Source of the DNA: Seleniivibrio woodruffii
GTDB taxonomy: Bacteria; Chrysiogenota; Deferribacteres; Deferribacterales; Geovibrionaceae
NCBI RefSeq assembly: GCF_029267515.1
Contig: NZ_JAJUIS010000005.1
Location: 186,001-250,000, forward strand
Direction: 5' to 3'
Length of the DNA: 64,000 nucleotides
In this document: piece after piece, positions 27,249-36,041 of the stretch
How the letters are laid out: every line of letters starts with the position of its first letter
How positions within the stretch are numbered: position 1 is the first letter of the stretch
The notes under the pieces: model-generated
Told to the model about the DNA's origin: nothing
Seen by the model: only the letters and a program-made list of their open reading frames with translations
The model's database searches: none
Position numbers and translations under genes: made by a program

Positions 27249-28463
27249 TCAATAAACTGCGGCAAAATCTTTGATTTTAGTTTCGGCTTCTGCTTTAATT
27301 TTTTGTAACTGCTTCTCACTAAGCTGTATTCCTGTGCGATGCAGAGCGGCGGCAAGGCTGTCGTCAATTTTTTCCGAGCGCATATATTCAATCATGTTAC
27401 AGGCTAGGTGCAGTATCTTTGTTTCATTCATAAACTGGTTCTCTTTTAGCGTTGACGAGAAAAGCAGCGGCATATAAAACTCTTCGGAAAACTTCCATTT
27501 CTTCATCAGTGTTCCGCCCACCAGAATGTTGTTTTGCTCCGCCATCTTTCTGTAGCTCCCGCCTTTTACATCCTCAGGATTTTCGCCGGAAAGATAATCG
27601 GATATTATCGCAAGGATAAATATCTCTCCTATCTTGGAAAGCAGCCCTACGGAATACATCTGCCCCTTGGAGCATACACGGAAGAACTCGGACATAACAT
27701 AGCACAGCGCAGCTATTGTCTGCGAATCCCTGATTGCAGTTTCAATCTCTTCTGAGAAAAGAAGATTTTTGTTTGCCGCTATGGATTTATTGATGAAGTT
27801 GACCAGATACGCTTTAACATTGTTGATTCCGAGCCGCACGAGAGCTTTCTGAACATCGGCGATATTGCCGTATGTTCCGCTGAAATAGGCTGAATTTGCC
27901 ATGCGGATTATGCCGGAATGAAGAGCCGGATCGAGCTTTGTCATGTCGTCAATCGCCTTGAAGGAGATATTGTCCTGATCAAGAACACCAAGTACGCGGA
28001 TTGCACACTCGCCCTCAACAGGCAGTGTTATATTGCCGCGCGCCAACATGAATTTTATGTGTTCAAATATTTTTTCAGGAGAACGGGTTCCGCCTGTTTC
28101 TTTCAGATATGGCTTGCAAACGCTGGATTGCGACATTATCTCAGAAAAATCCATAGTCACGGTTTTATGACTTATGGCGATAACCCGGCTGTTAACCACC
28201 TGCTGTACAAGAGAATCGTCGACACACACAATAAAGGTGTGCATCCTGTGTTCGTCTATAAGGTCTTTCAGCCTGTTATATGTGATAAGATCATCTCTGT
28301 TTTCGATGATGATGAGTAATGACGATATTTTCTTATCGACAACAGAACGTTTTAATCCGACGTTGATAGAATTATAGGCCTCGTTTACAACGCCGAGCAT
28401 GTCCATATACGAACTGTAAAAACTTACTATCCTCGGATTAGAACCAATCACTGAGCTTTTCAT
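27249..28463 (-). CDS. HDOD-domain signalling protein
   Basis: A 404-residue protein. Residues about 1-110 form an unrecognised alpha/beta N-terminal domain; about 125-330 is an HDOD domain (VLGVLDQDNISFKAIDDMTKLDPALHSGIIRMANSAYF), related to HD hydrolases but normally without catalytic metal ligands. HDOD proteins take part in signalling, motility and c-di-GMP networks. It is divergent from the CheY-like gene at 28681. No membrane segments. Function beyond signalling not predictable. Confidence 0.8.
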   Translation of the reverse strand: MKSSVIGSNPRIVSFYSSYMDMLGVVNEAYNSINVGLKRSVVDKKISSLLIIIENRDDLITYNRLKDLIDEHRMHTFIVCVDDSLVQQVVNSRVIAISHKTVTMDFSEIMSQSSVCKPYLKETGGTRSPEKIFEHIKFMLARGNITLPVEGECAIRVLGVLDQDNISFKAIDDMTKLDPALHSGIIRMANSAYFSGTYGNIADVQKALVRLGINNVKAYLVNFINKSIAANKNLLFSEEIETAIRDSQTIAALCYVMSEFFRVCSKGQMYSVGLLSKIGEIFILAIISDYLSGENPEDVKGGSYRKMAEQNNILVGGTLMKKWKFSEEFYMPLLFSSTLKENQFMNETKILHLACNMIEYMRSEKIDDSLAAALHRTGIQLSEKQLQKIKAEAETKIKDFAAVY

Positions 28464-28625
28464 TATTCACACATACGCCGTTTTTTTAATCAGTTAGGGT
28501 ATCACGCATGGGAAAAAGCTGCAATATTTTAATTTTATGAACATGTTCTGAAAAATGGACAATTGGTTAAGTATAAATTAATAGGTTGTTTACAAATAAC
28601 CCATACTTACTCCCGAAAAAAGCGC

Positions 28626-28653
28626 TTGTATTATGCAAAATAGTACATATAAT
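28626..28653 (+). promoter_or_regulatory. Sigma-70-type promoter of the CheY-like gene
   Basis: TTGTAT (28626-28631), 16-base spacer, TATAAT (28648-28653), 28 bases before the start codon. Confidence 0.55.
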
Positions 28654-28680
28654 GTTTATCTATCACCGGAGATTATTTTA

Positions 28681-29031
28681 ATGAATATTTTATATGTCGA
28701 AGACGAGAAGTTCACAAGGATGCTTGTTAAAAAACTTCTGGAAAAAGAGGAACTAAATGTTCACGAAGCAGCAAACGGCGTCTTAGGATTAAAGAAATTT
28801 CTCGAAATTAAACCAGACCTTATTATTACGGATCTTGCTATGCCCGAAATGGATGGTTTTGAGATGATATCGAAAATAAGGGAACACGATTCAAAAATCC
28901 CGATAATCATAACCACCGCATACAGGGAAGAGGCGGAAAAAGTATGCTCGCTCGTTAACGCCTGCATATACAAACCCATAATCCGCGAGGATTTAATAGC
29001 GGCGATCAACAACGTTGACAAATCTGCTTAA
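28681..29031 (+). CDS. CheY-like single-domain response regulator
   Basis: A 116-residue receiver domain with no output domain. It has the acidic pair in YVEDEK, the phosphorylated aspartate in LIITDLAMPEMDGFEM, Thr in IITTAYR and the conserved lysine in CIYKP. I chose ATG 28681 (GGAG upstream); an earlier in-frame ATG at 28633 lies within the promoter region. It may relay signal to a separate kinase or output protein; the neighbouring HDOD gene is divergent. Confidence 0.85.
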   Translation: MNILYVEDEKFTRMLVKKLLEKEELNVHEAANGVLGLKKFLEIKPDLIITDLAMPEMDGFEMISKIREHDSKIPIIITTAYREEAEKVCSLVNACIYKPIIREDLIAAINNVDKSA

Positions 29032-29043
29032 AAAATTTTTGTA

Positions 29044-29072
29044 TTGACATACCGGTCTAATTGGAATATTAG
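29044..29072 (+). promoter_or_regulatory. Sigma-70 promoter of the leader-DAHP synthase operon
   Basis: A perfect -35 TTGACA (29044-29049), 17-base spacer and -10 TATTAG (29067-29072), placed 24 bases before the leader peptide start. Confidence 0.75.
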
Positions 29073-29095
29073 ACGCTGAACGGAGAAAATAATAA

Positions 29096-29176
29096 ATGCT
29101 TAACAGACTGTTTTACGGATTCTTTTTTGGTTTCTTTTTTTATTGCTTTTTTAGCAATAGGAGTGTAGCCGTCTGA
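29096..29176 (+). CDS. Phenylalanine-rich leader peptide of an attenuator
   Basis: A 26-codon frame (ATG 29096, stop TGA 29174) with a CGGAG ribosome site. It holds nine Phe codons, clustered as FFF, FFF and FF, and two Tyr codons, in the stretch LFYGFFFGFFFYCFF. Stalling of the ribosome at these codons when charged tRNA-Phe (or Tyr) is short would favour the antiterminator just downstream. This is the architecture of pheA-type leaders, here placed before DAHP synthase. Confidence 0.85.
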   Translation: MLNRLFYGFFFGFFFYCFFSNRSVAV

Positions 29177-29178
29177 AT

Positions 29179-29243
29179 CCGGTCTGGGCATTGATATAAG
29201 ATTTTAAGACCGCGGCGGCTTCACAGGCTCCCGCGGTTTTTTT
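29179..29243 (+). promoter_or_regulatory. Transcription attenuator (antiterminator/terminator) before DAHP synthase
   Basis: ACCGCGG (29209-29215) pairs with CCGCGGT (29231-29237) and is followed by a T run, forming an intrinsic terminator. Upstream CGGTCT (29180-29185) can instead pair with AGACCG (29207-29212), which takes away the left arm of the terminator. The two folds exclude each other, as in classical amino acid attenuation. Confidence 0.82.
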
Positions 29244-29295
29244 ATGCCTGCGGGAGCGCTTAAAGTCGCTGAAATTTAAATACCGGAGGTATAAG

Positions 29296-30312
29296 ATGAT
29301 AGTAGTTATGAAGATCGGAGCGGCGCAGGAAAGCGTCGCAAGAGTTATCGAAACCGCAGAGGAAATAGGGTTCAACGCCCATGTTATCGAGGGCAAGGAA
29401 CGCGTTGTGATTGGTCTGGTCGGCGTGGACGGGCAGAGGGACAAAATGACCGTCATCGGCGAAATGCTGGGAGTGGACAAGGTTATCCCCATCAGCAAGC
29501 CGTATAAGCTCTCCAGCCGTGAAGTTAAGGACGAGCCCACCATCGTTGATTGCTGCGGTGTTCTTTTCGGAGGCGAAAACATCCCAGTTATAGCCGGACC
29601 ATGCTCGGTTGAATCTGAAGAACAGACAATCAAAACAGCAGAATTTGTTAAAGCAGCAGGTGCATCCATGCTCCGAGGCGGCGCTTTCAAACCCCGCACA
29701 TCCCCCTACGCTTTCCAGGGTCTCGCAGAAGAAGGATTGAAGATTCTGGCGAAAGCCCGTGAGGTTACGGGACTTCCCGTTGTTACAGAGGTAACAAACC
29801 CCAAATACGTAGATATGGTATACAAATACGCAGATATGTTCCAGGTGGGAGCAAGAAATATACAAAACTTCGCCCTTCTGACAGAGCTTGGCAAAACAGA
29901 CAAGCCCGTGCTTCTGAAGCGCGGCATGTCCACAACCATTGAGGAGTTCCTCACAGCCAGCGAATATATCCTCTGCGAGGGCAACAAGAACGTTATCCTT
30001 TGCGAAAGAGGACTCAGAACCTTCGAAACAGCCACTAGAAACACGCTGGATATCAGCGCAGTGCCCGTTATAAAGGCGAAAAGCCATCTGCCGATCATGA
30101 TAGACCCCAGCCACGCAGCCGGTCATTGGCAATATGTCGGACCGCTGAGCAAAGCGGCTGTTGCAATAGGCGCGGACGGACTTATTATTGAGGTGCACCC
30201 CAACCCTGAAAAAGCGTGGTCGGACGGCGCGCAGTCGCTCACACCGACGCAGTTTCTTGAGCTGATGGGCAGTCTGCGTTCAATAGCTCTTGCTGTTGGC
30301 AGAACAATATAA
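29296..30312 (+). CDS. aroF: 3-deoxy-7-phosphoheptulonate (DAHP) synthase, type I-beta
   Basis: A 338-residue enzyme joining phosphoenolpyruvate and erythrose 4-phosphate, the first step of the shikimate pathway. Residues 1-70 are the ferredoxin-like regulatory domain known from Thermotoga-type enzymes (feedback by Tyr/Phe); residues about 85-338 are the barrel, with [40 protein letters not shown] and [15 protein letters not shown] precedes the ATG. Expression is set by the Phe-rich attenuator upstream, so both transcription and activity probably respond to aromatic amino acids. tRNA-Phe follows about 100 bases downstream. Confidence 0.94.
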   Translation: MIVVMKIGAAQESVARVIETAEEIGFNAHVIEGKERVVIGLVGVDGQRDKMTVIGEMLGVDKVIPISKPYKLSSREVKDEPTIVDCCGVLFGGENIPVIAGPCSVESEEQTIKTAEFVKAAGASMLRGGAFKPRTSPYAFQGLAEEGLKILAKAREVTGLPVVTEVTNPKYVDMVYKYADMFQVGARNIQNFALLTELGKTDKPVLLKRGMSTTIEEFLTASEYILCEGNKNVILCERGLRTFETATRNTLDISAVPVIKAKSHLPIMIDPSHAAGHWQYVGPLSKAAVAIGADGLIIEVHPNPEKAWSDGAQSLTPTQFLELMGSLRSIALAVGRTI

Positions 30313-30362
30313 TGCGCTGATAGAAGCGGGGAAAATTTTATTGAAAAAATGCAAAATAGATG

Positions 30363-30391
30363 TTGACATCGAAGGTGTTTTTCGATATTTT
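30363..30391 (+). promoter_or_regulatory. Promoter of tRNA-Phe
   Basis: TTGACA (30363-30368), 17-base spacer and TATTTT (30386-30391), 25 bases before the tRNA. Confidence 0.65.
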
Positions 30392-30416
30392 TAGACCTCG
30401 CTTTTGAGAGCGTACC

Positions 30417-30489
30417 GCCCAGGTAGCTCAGTCGGTAGAGCAGTGGACTGAAAATCCACGTGTCGATGGTTCGATTCCGTCCCTGGGCA
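30417..30489 (+). tRNA. tRNA-Phe (anticodon GAA)
   Basis: A 73-base cloverleaf: acceptor GCCCAGG pairs with CCTGGGC, D arm AGCTCAGTCGGTAGAGC, anticodon stem GTGGA/TCCAC around CTGAAAA (GAA), T arm GGTTCGATTCC, discriminator A. It has its own promoter and terminator. Confidence 0.97.
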
Positions 30490-30497
30490 TTCAACAT

Positions 30498-30525
30498 AAA
30501 AGGCAGTCTTCGGACTGCCTTTTTC
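30498..30525 (+). terminator. Terminator after tRNA-Phe
   Basis: AAAGGCAGTC and GACTGCCTTT pair around a stable TTCG loop, followed by TTC. Confidence 0.88.
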
Positions 30526-30584
30526 ATTTAATAATCTGGCTAGATGGAATCGAAGCCTGTGAACGCCGATCTAATATGTGTGAT

Positions 30585-30646
30585 GAGCCGACAGGATGTC
30601 GGCGGAAATAATAGGCAGGTCTTTTTGGAGTCTGCACGATGCAGGC
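30585..30646 (+). repeat. Two short hairpins between tRNA-Phe and the HD-GYP gene
   Basis: GCCGAC-AGGAT-GTCGGC (30587-30603) and CTGCA-CGA-TGCAG (30632-30644). The first shows GGA in its loop with flanks ACA and TGT, the form of a CsrA/RsmA site. Neither has a T tract that would make a clear terminator. Confidence 0.4.
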
Positions 30647-30664
30647 GAACAAATCTGAAATGAA

Positions 30665-31936
30665 TCACTCCGCAATTCCGCAGCCCATATTATATGAAAC
30701 CGATTCGTCATATGTGCGTTCCGCTCTCTTCTTACAGTCGTCAACAATTTGCTGAATCTCAGGTTTATACCTGTCGATAACCTTTATCATCTCCGGGTCG
30801 ATATTATCTGCGGCATAGTTATCTATTATATCGAACGCAACGTCGATGCTGAGTCTTGCCCGATATGGTCTGTCCTCCATAAGTGCTGATATCATATCGG
30901 AAAATGCGATTATCTTTGTGCCGGCGTCAATATCTTCGCCGCTGATAGAAAATGGATATCCGTTTCCGTTAAGCCTTTCGTGGTGATACTGCGCCCATTT
31001 AACAACGTCCCTGAACCATTCGGAAGAGTTAAGCTCGCTGAGTATCTGCCCCGAATAATAGCAGTGAAGTTTGACCATGTTATATTCCTCGTCGGTGAGA
31101 GGACCCATCTTTTCGATATATTGCGTATCTATGCCAATTTTACCGATATCGTGAAAATATCCGGCGATGGTCAGTTTAAGACAGACGTCTTCGTCCATGC
31201 CGAGAATCCTGCCTATGAAACCCGCGAGCTTCCCCACGGTATACGAATGTCCTGCCGTGAACCTGCTGCGGAAATCTATTATATGGGAAATAGTCAGCGC
31301 AAACTGCTCAATCTGCTCCCTGGTCAGCTCAATGGAGCTTATGAAATCTATCCTTGAAAACAACTGTTCCATACTGAGACTGTTTATTTCTATCCAGAAG
31401 ATATCCGGTTTTGATGCCTCTTCAAACGCGTCGCACACGTCGGGATGAAAAACCGTGCCTCTCTTTTCAAGGATTTGTGACGTAACCTTTTCCTTCTGGT
31501 TGAGAATAAAATGGTCTGGAGAAAGACAGATGTCCACCCTGTCGGCAAGATGGATAATGTAGCTCTGAAATTTTATATCTTCAGCATATCTGCCCCTGTC
31601 TTCATACCGGATGTGGTGATGGCGTATTATTTTTGCGATATCTGAAAACATATCAAATCCCGACAGCATCCTGTAGCCCATGAGACAGTGCGGGGCAGGG
31701 TTTTCGACATCCTCTTTAATAAGCGAATCCCGCTCCTGAACAGAAAGAGCACCTATATCGTGCAGAGCCGCAGCAACGACAAGCTCAACCATATCGCCGT
31801 AGTTAAGCCCCAGTTTTTTACCGATGTGATATGCGATAACAGAGGTTCTTCTCTGGTGTGCTTTCAGAAGATAATTGAAACTGTCGATAGCCTTGATAAG
31901 CGGAAAAGCAAGTTCTTTAAGAGATATCTTTTCCAT
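30665..31936 (-). CDS. HD-GYP cyclic di-GMP phosphodiesterase with N-terminal HD domain
   Basis: A 423-residue soluble protein with two HD domains. The N-terminal one (about 25-140) has HQRRTSVIAYHIGKKLG, ALHDIGAL and IIRHHH. The C-terminal one (about 215-400) is a full HD-GYP domain: AGHSYTV, GYFHDIGKIGID, then YHHERLNGNGYPF, which carries the GYP motif. It probably degrades cyclic di-GMP. No sensory receiver or membrane segment is attached. It stands alone, the next gene upstream (32025) being 88 bases away in the same direction. Confidence 0.87.
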   Translation of the reverse strand: MEKISLKELAFPLIKAIDSFNYLLKAHQRRTSVIAYHIGKKLGLNYGDMVELVVAAALHDIGALSVQERDSLIKEDVENPAPHCLMGYRMLSGFDMFSDIAKIIRHHHIRYEDRGRYAEDIKFQSYIIHLADRVDICLSPDHFILNQKEKVTSQILEKRGTVFHPDVCDAFEEASKPDIFWIEINSLSMEQLFSRIDFISSIELTREQIEQFALTISHIIDFRSRFTAGHSYTVGKLAGFIGRILGMDEDVCLKLTIAGYFHDIGKIGIDTQYIEKMGPLTDEEYNMVKLHCYYSGQILSELNSSEWFRDVVKWAQYHHERLNGNGYPFSISGEDIDAGTKIIAFSDMISALMEDRPYRARLSIDVAFDIIDNYAADNIDPEMIKVIDRYKPEIQQIVDDCKKRAERTYDESVSYNMGCGIAE

Positions 31937-32024
31937 AAGCGTCCTCGGAATAACAGAATATTTTGTGTGTAGTTTATATTATCACATATACGTCAACATA
32001 ACCAACGAAACGCAAATTACAGAA

Positions 32025-32531
32025 TTACTCTTCCGCAGGGAACCCCTCCGGAGCCTTCTCCTGAAGCTGCGAAATCCATTCAGCAATCAGATAATATTCT
32101 ATCCGGCTGAATATCTTGATGATAAATTCCCTTGCCAGCGCCTTTTCCTCTTCGCTTCCGCCGAAATCCTCCAGAGTGTCCAGATATGCCCATACATAAT
32201 ACTTATACAGCCCAAGGAACATTTTGAGGCTGACACCTCTTTCAAAGTGTTTTCTTGCCTCTGCAATGCCGAAAGCTGACGCTGCGTCGGTGGCGCCTGT
32301 TTCGCGGCAGAATATTTCCGGAGTAACGGAATAATTTTCGATATAATCTTTAATAACGTCGTTCAGCCCGTTTATGGACGCGCGCCATGCCTCTCTGTGG
32401 GTGGATGTGTAGAGTGAGAACTTCAGCTCTATCGAATAGGTAAGTATCCTGTTTATCAGCTCGTTCGTGTGCTGATACAGGAACACAACAAGACTGTCTG
32501 AAAATTCCGGACTTAAATGTCTGTTAACCAT
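32025..32531 (-). CDS. Small helical protein, possibly RsbRD-N-terminal-like sensory domain
   Basis: A 168-residue all-helical protein without signal peptide or catalytic motif. The helices with KHFERGVSLKMFLGLYKYYVWAYLDTLEDFG recall the globin-like N-terminal domains found in front of STAS, GGDEF or kinase domains (RsbRD_N type). Here it stands alone. It precedes the HD-GYP gene in the same direction and could act as its sensor partner. I do not recognise the family with certainty. Confidence 0.55.
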   Translation of the reverse strand: MVNRHLSPEFSDSLVVFLYQHTNELINRILTYSIELKFSLYTSTHREAWRASINGLNDVIKDYIENYSVTPEIFCRETGATDAASAFGIAEARKHFERGVSLKMFLGLYKYYVWAYLDTLEDFGGSEEEKALAREFIIKIFSRIEYYLIAEWISQLQEKAPEGFPAEE

Positions 32532-32702
32532 AATACACCGTTCATTTGGATATGAACATATTATAACATCATCTCATAAATTTTCCCTATTATTTGCCTT
32601 TTATAGAAACATTTCTTTAAAATTCTGTTATCTCAGGAAAATATCTGCGTGTGAAATCCTGAAATTATTCTGCGGATTTGAAAGCCTTTTTAAGCAACGG
32701 GG

Positions 32703-33449
32703 TTATTCCGTATATCTGTCCAGCATGACAGTGCCGGCGGCAATACATACCAGAGTGAGTCCCGAAAGCAGGACGAAAGATGAAGCCGTGGCGGAATTAA
32801 GTTCACCGACCCTTATGAGTTTGTTGGCATGACTGAGCGGCATAATCCATACTACTTTCTGGAGCCAGTGCGGAAGAAAATCCACCGGATAAAACGTACC
32901 GGAAAAGAAAGCCATGGGCATGATTATAAAGTTGGTAAGAACAGCGTGGTTCTCCATATCGTCTATAATGACCCCTATAATGACCCCTGCGGCTGAAAAG
33001 AAAGCGGTGTTAAGAACAAGAGCAAACAGTCCCATGGTAGTGAAAGGGAATACATGAAAAACAAAAAGTCCCGCCAGAAGTATCATGGAAGACGCAAACA
33101 GGCCGCGGATAATGCCCGAAAGCACCAGTCCGCCCATTACGGATGATGCGGAAACGGGTGAAGTAAGCACCGTCTGAAACTCGCCGGAATGGAGCCTGCC
33201 CATTCCAACGGACACGGAGACCATATTAAAGGAATTGGTCATGGAACTCATACAGACTATACCCTGAATTAGAAACGCTCCGTAATCCGGTATCTGTACT
33301 CTTGAACCGAAACCAAGCCCAAACGCCAGAAGATACAGAATAGGCGTGGAAACGCTGTAAAAAACGTATCCAAGCCTCATCAGTTTATATTTAAAAAGCA
33401 GCATCTCGCGGTAAAGCACCGCATAGGAACCCATTAAAGCCTCAGTCAT
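32703..33449 (-). CDS. ABC-2 type exporter permease at the end of the haem operon
   Basis: A 248-residue permease with six membrane helices of the ABC-2 family; the C-terminal half has the typical FSGTFYPVDFLPHWLQKVVWIMPLSH. It overlaps the ATPase gene by 4 bases and forms an exporter with it. As the last gene of the haem uptake and degradation locus it may export a breakdown product, surplus porphyrin or haem. The substrate is not shown by sequence. The 170 bases beyond its stop hold no gene I can see. Confidence 0.82.
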   Translation of the reverse strand: MTEALMGSYAVLYREMLLFKYKLMRLGYVFYSVSTPILYLLAFGLGFGSRVQIPDYGAFLIQGIVCMSSMTNSFNMVSVSVGMGRLHSGEFQTVLTSPVSASSVMGGLVLSGIIRGLFASSMILLAGLFVFHVFPFTTMGLFALVLNTAFFSAAGVIIGVIIDDMENHAVLTNFIIMPMAFFSGTFYPVDFLPHWLQKVVWIMPLSHANKLIRVGELNSATASSFVLLSGLTLVCIAAGTVMLDRYTE

Positions 33450-34267
33450 ACCGCCCTGCCTATACTGCTGACGAGCACGTCGTCCAGCTTCGTCTGCCGC
33501 ACTCTGTGACCTGTCAGGCTCTCTTTTGCAATGTATTCGTCCGCCTCTCCGCTGTCTCTGAAAAGCAGCGTCCTGCTGTTTATGTCAACCGCGAACGCAC
33601 CCGCGCAGTCTATCAGGCTCTGAGGTGTATCCATACTGACAATACGCCCGCGCTCCATGATGGCAACCCGTCCGCAGAGGTATTCAGCCTCATCGGTGTA
33701 GTGGGTGGTGAGCAGTATGGAGCGTCCGTCCGACTGCATCTGCCGTATCATCTCCCACATCTCCCGCCGGACGGCAGGGTCAAGCCCTATGGTTGGTTCG
33801 TCCATGAATATCAGTTCCGCGCCGGAAATCATCGCCCGCGCCGCCATAACGCGTCTCTTCTGCCCGCCGGACAGAGTACCGACCTTTGCGTTGCGCTTTT
33901 CCGTCATACCCAGCTTTTCAATGGTGTCGTCTATAAGTTTTCTGCTGTTTCTGATCCCGCGCAAAAGTGCGTAGATATAAAGGACTTCAAAGACCGAAAG
34001 TTCGTATCCGAGATTCATATCCTGCGACACCACGGCGATACGCCTTCTGGTCTCCCGTCTGTATTTCTGTATGTCCTTTCCGTTCAGGAGAATACGACCC
34101 GAATCAGGTCTTGCCAGAGTGGAGAGCATCTTTATTGTGGTGGTTTTGCCTGCGCCGTTCTCGCCCAGAAGTCCGAATATTTCGCCCCTGCCTATGTTGA
34201 AACTCACGTCGTCCACAGCGACAACCTTTCCGTAGGTTTTGCGAACGTTCATCACTTCCAGTAGCAT
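33446..34267 (-). CDS. ABC exporter ATPase in the haem operon
   Basis: A 273-residue ATPase of the CcmA/DrrA type: Walker A GENGAGKT, signature LSGGQKRRVMAARAMI, Walker B LIFMDEPTIGLD, switch His in LLTTHYTDEAEYL, and a C-terminal extension (about 215-273). It overlaps its permease by 4 bases and shares one base with the upstream importer ATPase gene, so it belongs to the same operon. Export partner of the ABC-2 permease. Confidence 0.86.
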   Translation of the reverse strand: MLLEVMNVRKTYGKVVAVDDVSFNIGRGEIFGLLGENGAGKTTTIKMLSTLARPDSGRILLNGKDIQKYRRETRRRIAVVSQDMNLGYELSVFEVLYIYALLRGIRNSRKLIDDTIEKLGMTEKRNAKVGTLSGGQKRRVMAARAMISGAELIFMDEPTIGLDPAVRREMWEMIRQMQSDGRSILLTTHYTDEAEYLCGRVAIMERGRIVSMDTPQSLIDCAGAFAVDINSRTLLFRDSGEADEYIAKESLTGHRVRQTKLDDVLVSSIGRAV

Positions 34268-35043
34268 CAGGCGACACCCATATACATGGCGGCCCTGCTG
34301 CCGTCCATATCCACTATGCGGCTTTTCACACGGAAGATATCAAAAATGTTCTCTTCGGTAAGAACTTCCTCAGCACATCCATCCAGAAGAACCTGTCCGT
34401 CCTTCATGGCGATAAGTCTGCCTGAAAACTTCGAAGCGAGATTGAGATCGTGCATAACCATCACCACGGTGAGCCCGCAGGACGTATTCAGCTTTTCCAG
34501 AAGTTCCAGCACCTCGAACTGGTGGTGGATATCCAGATATGTCGTGGGTTCGTCCAGAAGAAGTATCTGCGGGCGCTGTGCAAGCGCCATGGCAATCCAT
34601 GCCCGCTGACGTTCACCGCCCGAAAGCTGTCCGAGGCGCAAAAACCGCTTATCCTGAAGCCCCGTTGCGTGCATAGCCCATTCGACTGTCTCTCTGTCCT
34701 CTTTTGTAAACGATGAGAGCGCTTTTTTGTGGGGGTTCCTTCCGTATGCCACAAGGCAGTGGACGGGAATATCCCCAGGCGCACTGGGCGACTGAGGCAG
34801 GATACCCACGCTGCGGGCAATTGCACTGTCAGTCATTGACGAAATAGATCTTCCGTCCAGATAAACACAGCCAGCCGAAGGTTTCAGCAGTCTGCCCATA
34901 CATTTCAGCAGGGTTGACTTGCCGGATCCGTTGGGACCTATGACAGAGGCGATGCGCCCCTTTTCAAAGGAAAGTGTTATATTTTTCAGAACCTCTTTCC
35001 TGCCGTATCCGGCGGAGAGGTTTTCACATGCAAAGAAATTCAT
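34267..35043 (-). CDS. hmuV: Haem/iron-chelate ABC importer ATPase (HmuV-like)
   Basis: A 258-residue FecE/HmuV-type ATPase: [37 protein letters not shown] and VMVMHDLNLASKFSG. It overlaps the permease gene by 4 bases. It is closely similar in layout to the ATPase at 15158 but serves the second importer. The haem assignment rests on its place beside hutX and hutW. Confidence 0.85.
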   Translation of the reverse strand: MNFFACENLSAGYGRKEVLKNITLSFEKGRIASVIGPNGSGKSTLLKCMGRLLKPSAGCVYLDGRSISSMTDSAIARSVGILPQSPSAPGDIPVHCLVAYGRNPHKKALSSFTKEDRETVEWAMHATGLQDKRFLRLGQLSGGERQRAWIAMALAQRPQILLLDEPTTYLDIHHQFEVLELLEKLNTSCGLTVVMVMHDLNLASKFSGRLIAMKDGQVLLDGCAEEVLTEENIFDIFRVKSRIVDMDGSRAAMYMGVA

Positions 35044-36041
35044 GACCTGCTGCTCCTGCTGAGAAGATAGAGGAAGAACGGCGCCCCCACAAAAGCCATT
35101 ACCACACCAACAGGGAGTTCATATGGTGCGAAGACCACCCTCGCCGCCGTATCCGCAAATATAACTATGATTCCGCCGAATACCGCGCTGAAAGGTATCA
35201 GGAAGCGGTTGTCGGAACCTATAATAAGCCTTGTTATGTGAGGAACGATAAGCCCCACGAACCCCAGAAGCCCCGCCACGCTGACCGCGGACGCTGCAAG
35301 CAGAGCCGCAAGCATTGTCAGCATAAACTTGACACGCTCAACAGAAAGCCCCAATCCGCGGGCAACGTCATCCCCCAGCATAAGGATATTGAGATACCGT
35401 GCCCCTATTCCGGCACCGAACAAACCCAGAAGGGTGTAGGGCAGTATCATCTTGACGTGTATCCAGCTTTTCCCGCTGAGAGAACCAGCCATCCAGTTTA
35501 CGGTGCCCTGCACCCTGTCGCTGTAAAGCACTGTGAGGCTGGACATAAAGGCACCGAGAAAAGCGGCGAGAGCCACCCCCGCCAATATAAGCCGGAGGGG
35601 GTGCGCACCGCCGTCATAAGCCAGAAAGTAAATTACAAGAGAGGTGACAAAAGCCCCTATGAACGCCGCAGGAGGAACCAAATGCGTAAACGAGGGCAGA
35701 AGTATCATCACCGCCATAGCGAAAAGTCCGGCACCCGCCGTAACGCCGACTATGCCGGGATCGGCGAGGGGATTTTTAAGAACGGCCTGAAGAATGGCGC
35801 CGGAAAGCGCGAGATTGACACCCACAAAAGCGCCGGTGATTATCCTCGGCAGGCGGATGTTCATCAGCACATGGTACATGCCGTCCGTCTGAACGCCTGT
35901 GAAAATCCGCGCCATATCGCCTACGGATATGTCAACCGTTCCCGTTATGACGCTGACGACAAAACCCGCCGCCAGCAGCATCAGACCGGCGGCTCCGGTC
36001 ATGAGCCGCCTTTTAGCGTCGCTGTCTGTGATCTCTCTCAC
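35040..36041 (-). CDS. hmuU: Haem/iron-chelate ABC importer permease (HmuU-like)
   Basis: A 333-residue FecCD permease with NIRLPRIITGAFVGVNLALSG, LKNPLADPGIVGVTAGAG and GFVGLIVPHITRLIIGSDN. Single permease gene, so a homodimer, as in HmuUV and BtuCD. Overlaps both neighbours by 4 bases (ATGA), which shows tight translational coupling across hmuT-hmuU-hmuV. Confidence 0.86.
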   Translation of the reverse strand: MREITDSDAKRRLMTGAAGLMLLAAGFVVSVITGTVDISVGDMARIFTGVQTDGMYHVLMNIRLPRIITGAFVGVNLALSGAILQAVLKNPLADPGIVGVTAGAGLFAMAVMILLPSFTHLVPPAAFIGAFVTSLVIYFLAYDGGAHPLRLILAGVALAAFLGAFMSSLTVLYSDRVQGTVNWMAGSLSGKSWIHVKMILPYTLLGLFGAGIGARYLNILMLGDDVARGLGLSVERVKFMLTMLAALLAASAVSVAGLLGFVGLIVPHITRLIIGSDNRFLIPFSAVFGGIIVIFADTAARVVFAPYELPVGVVMAFVGAPFFLYLLSRSSRS

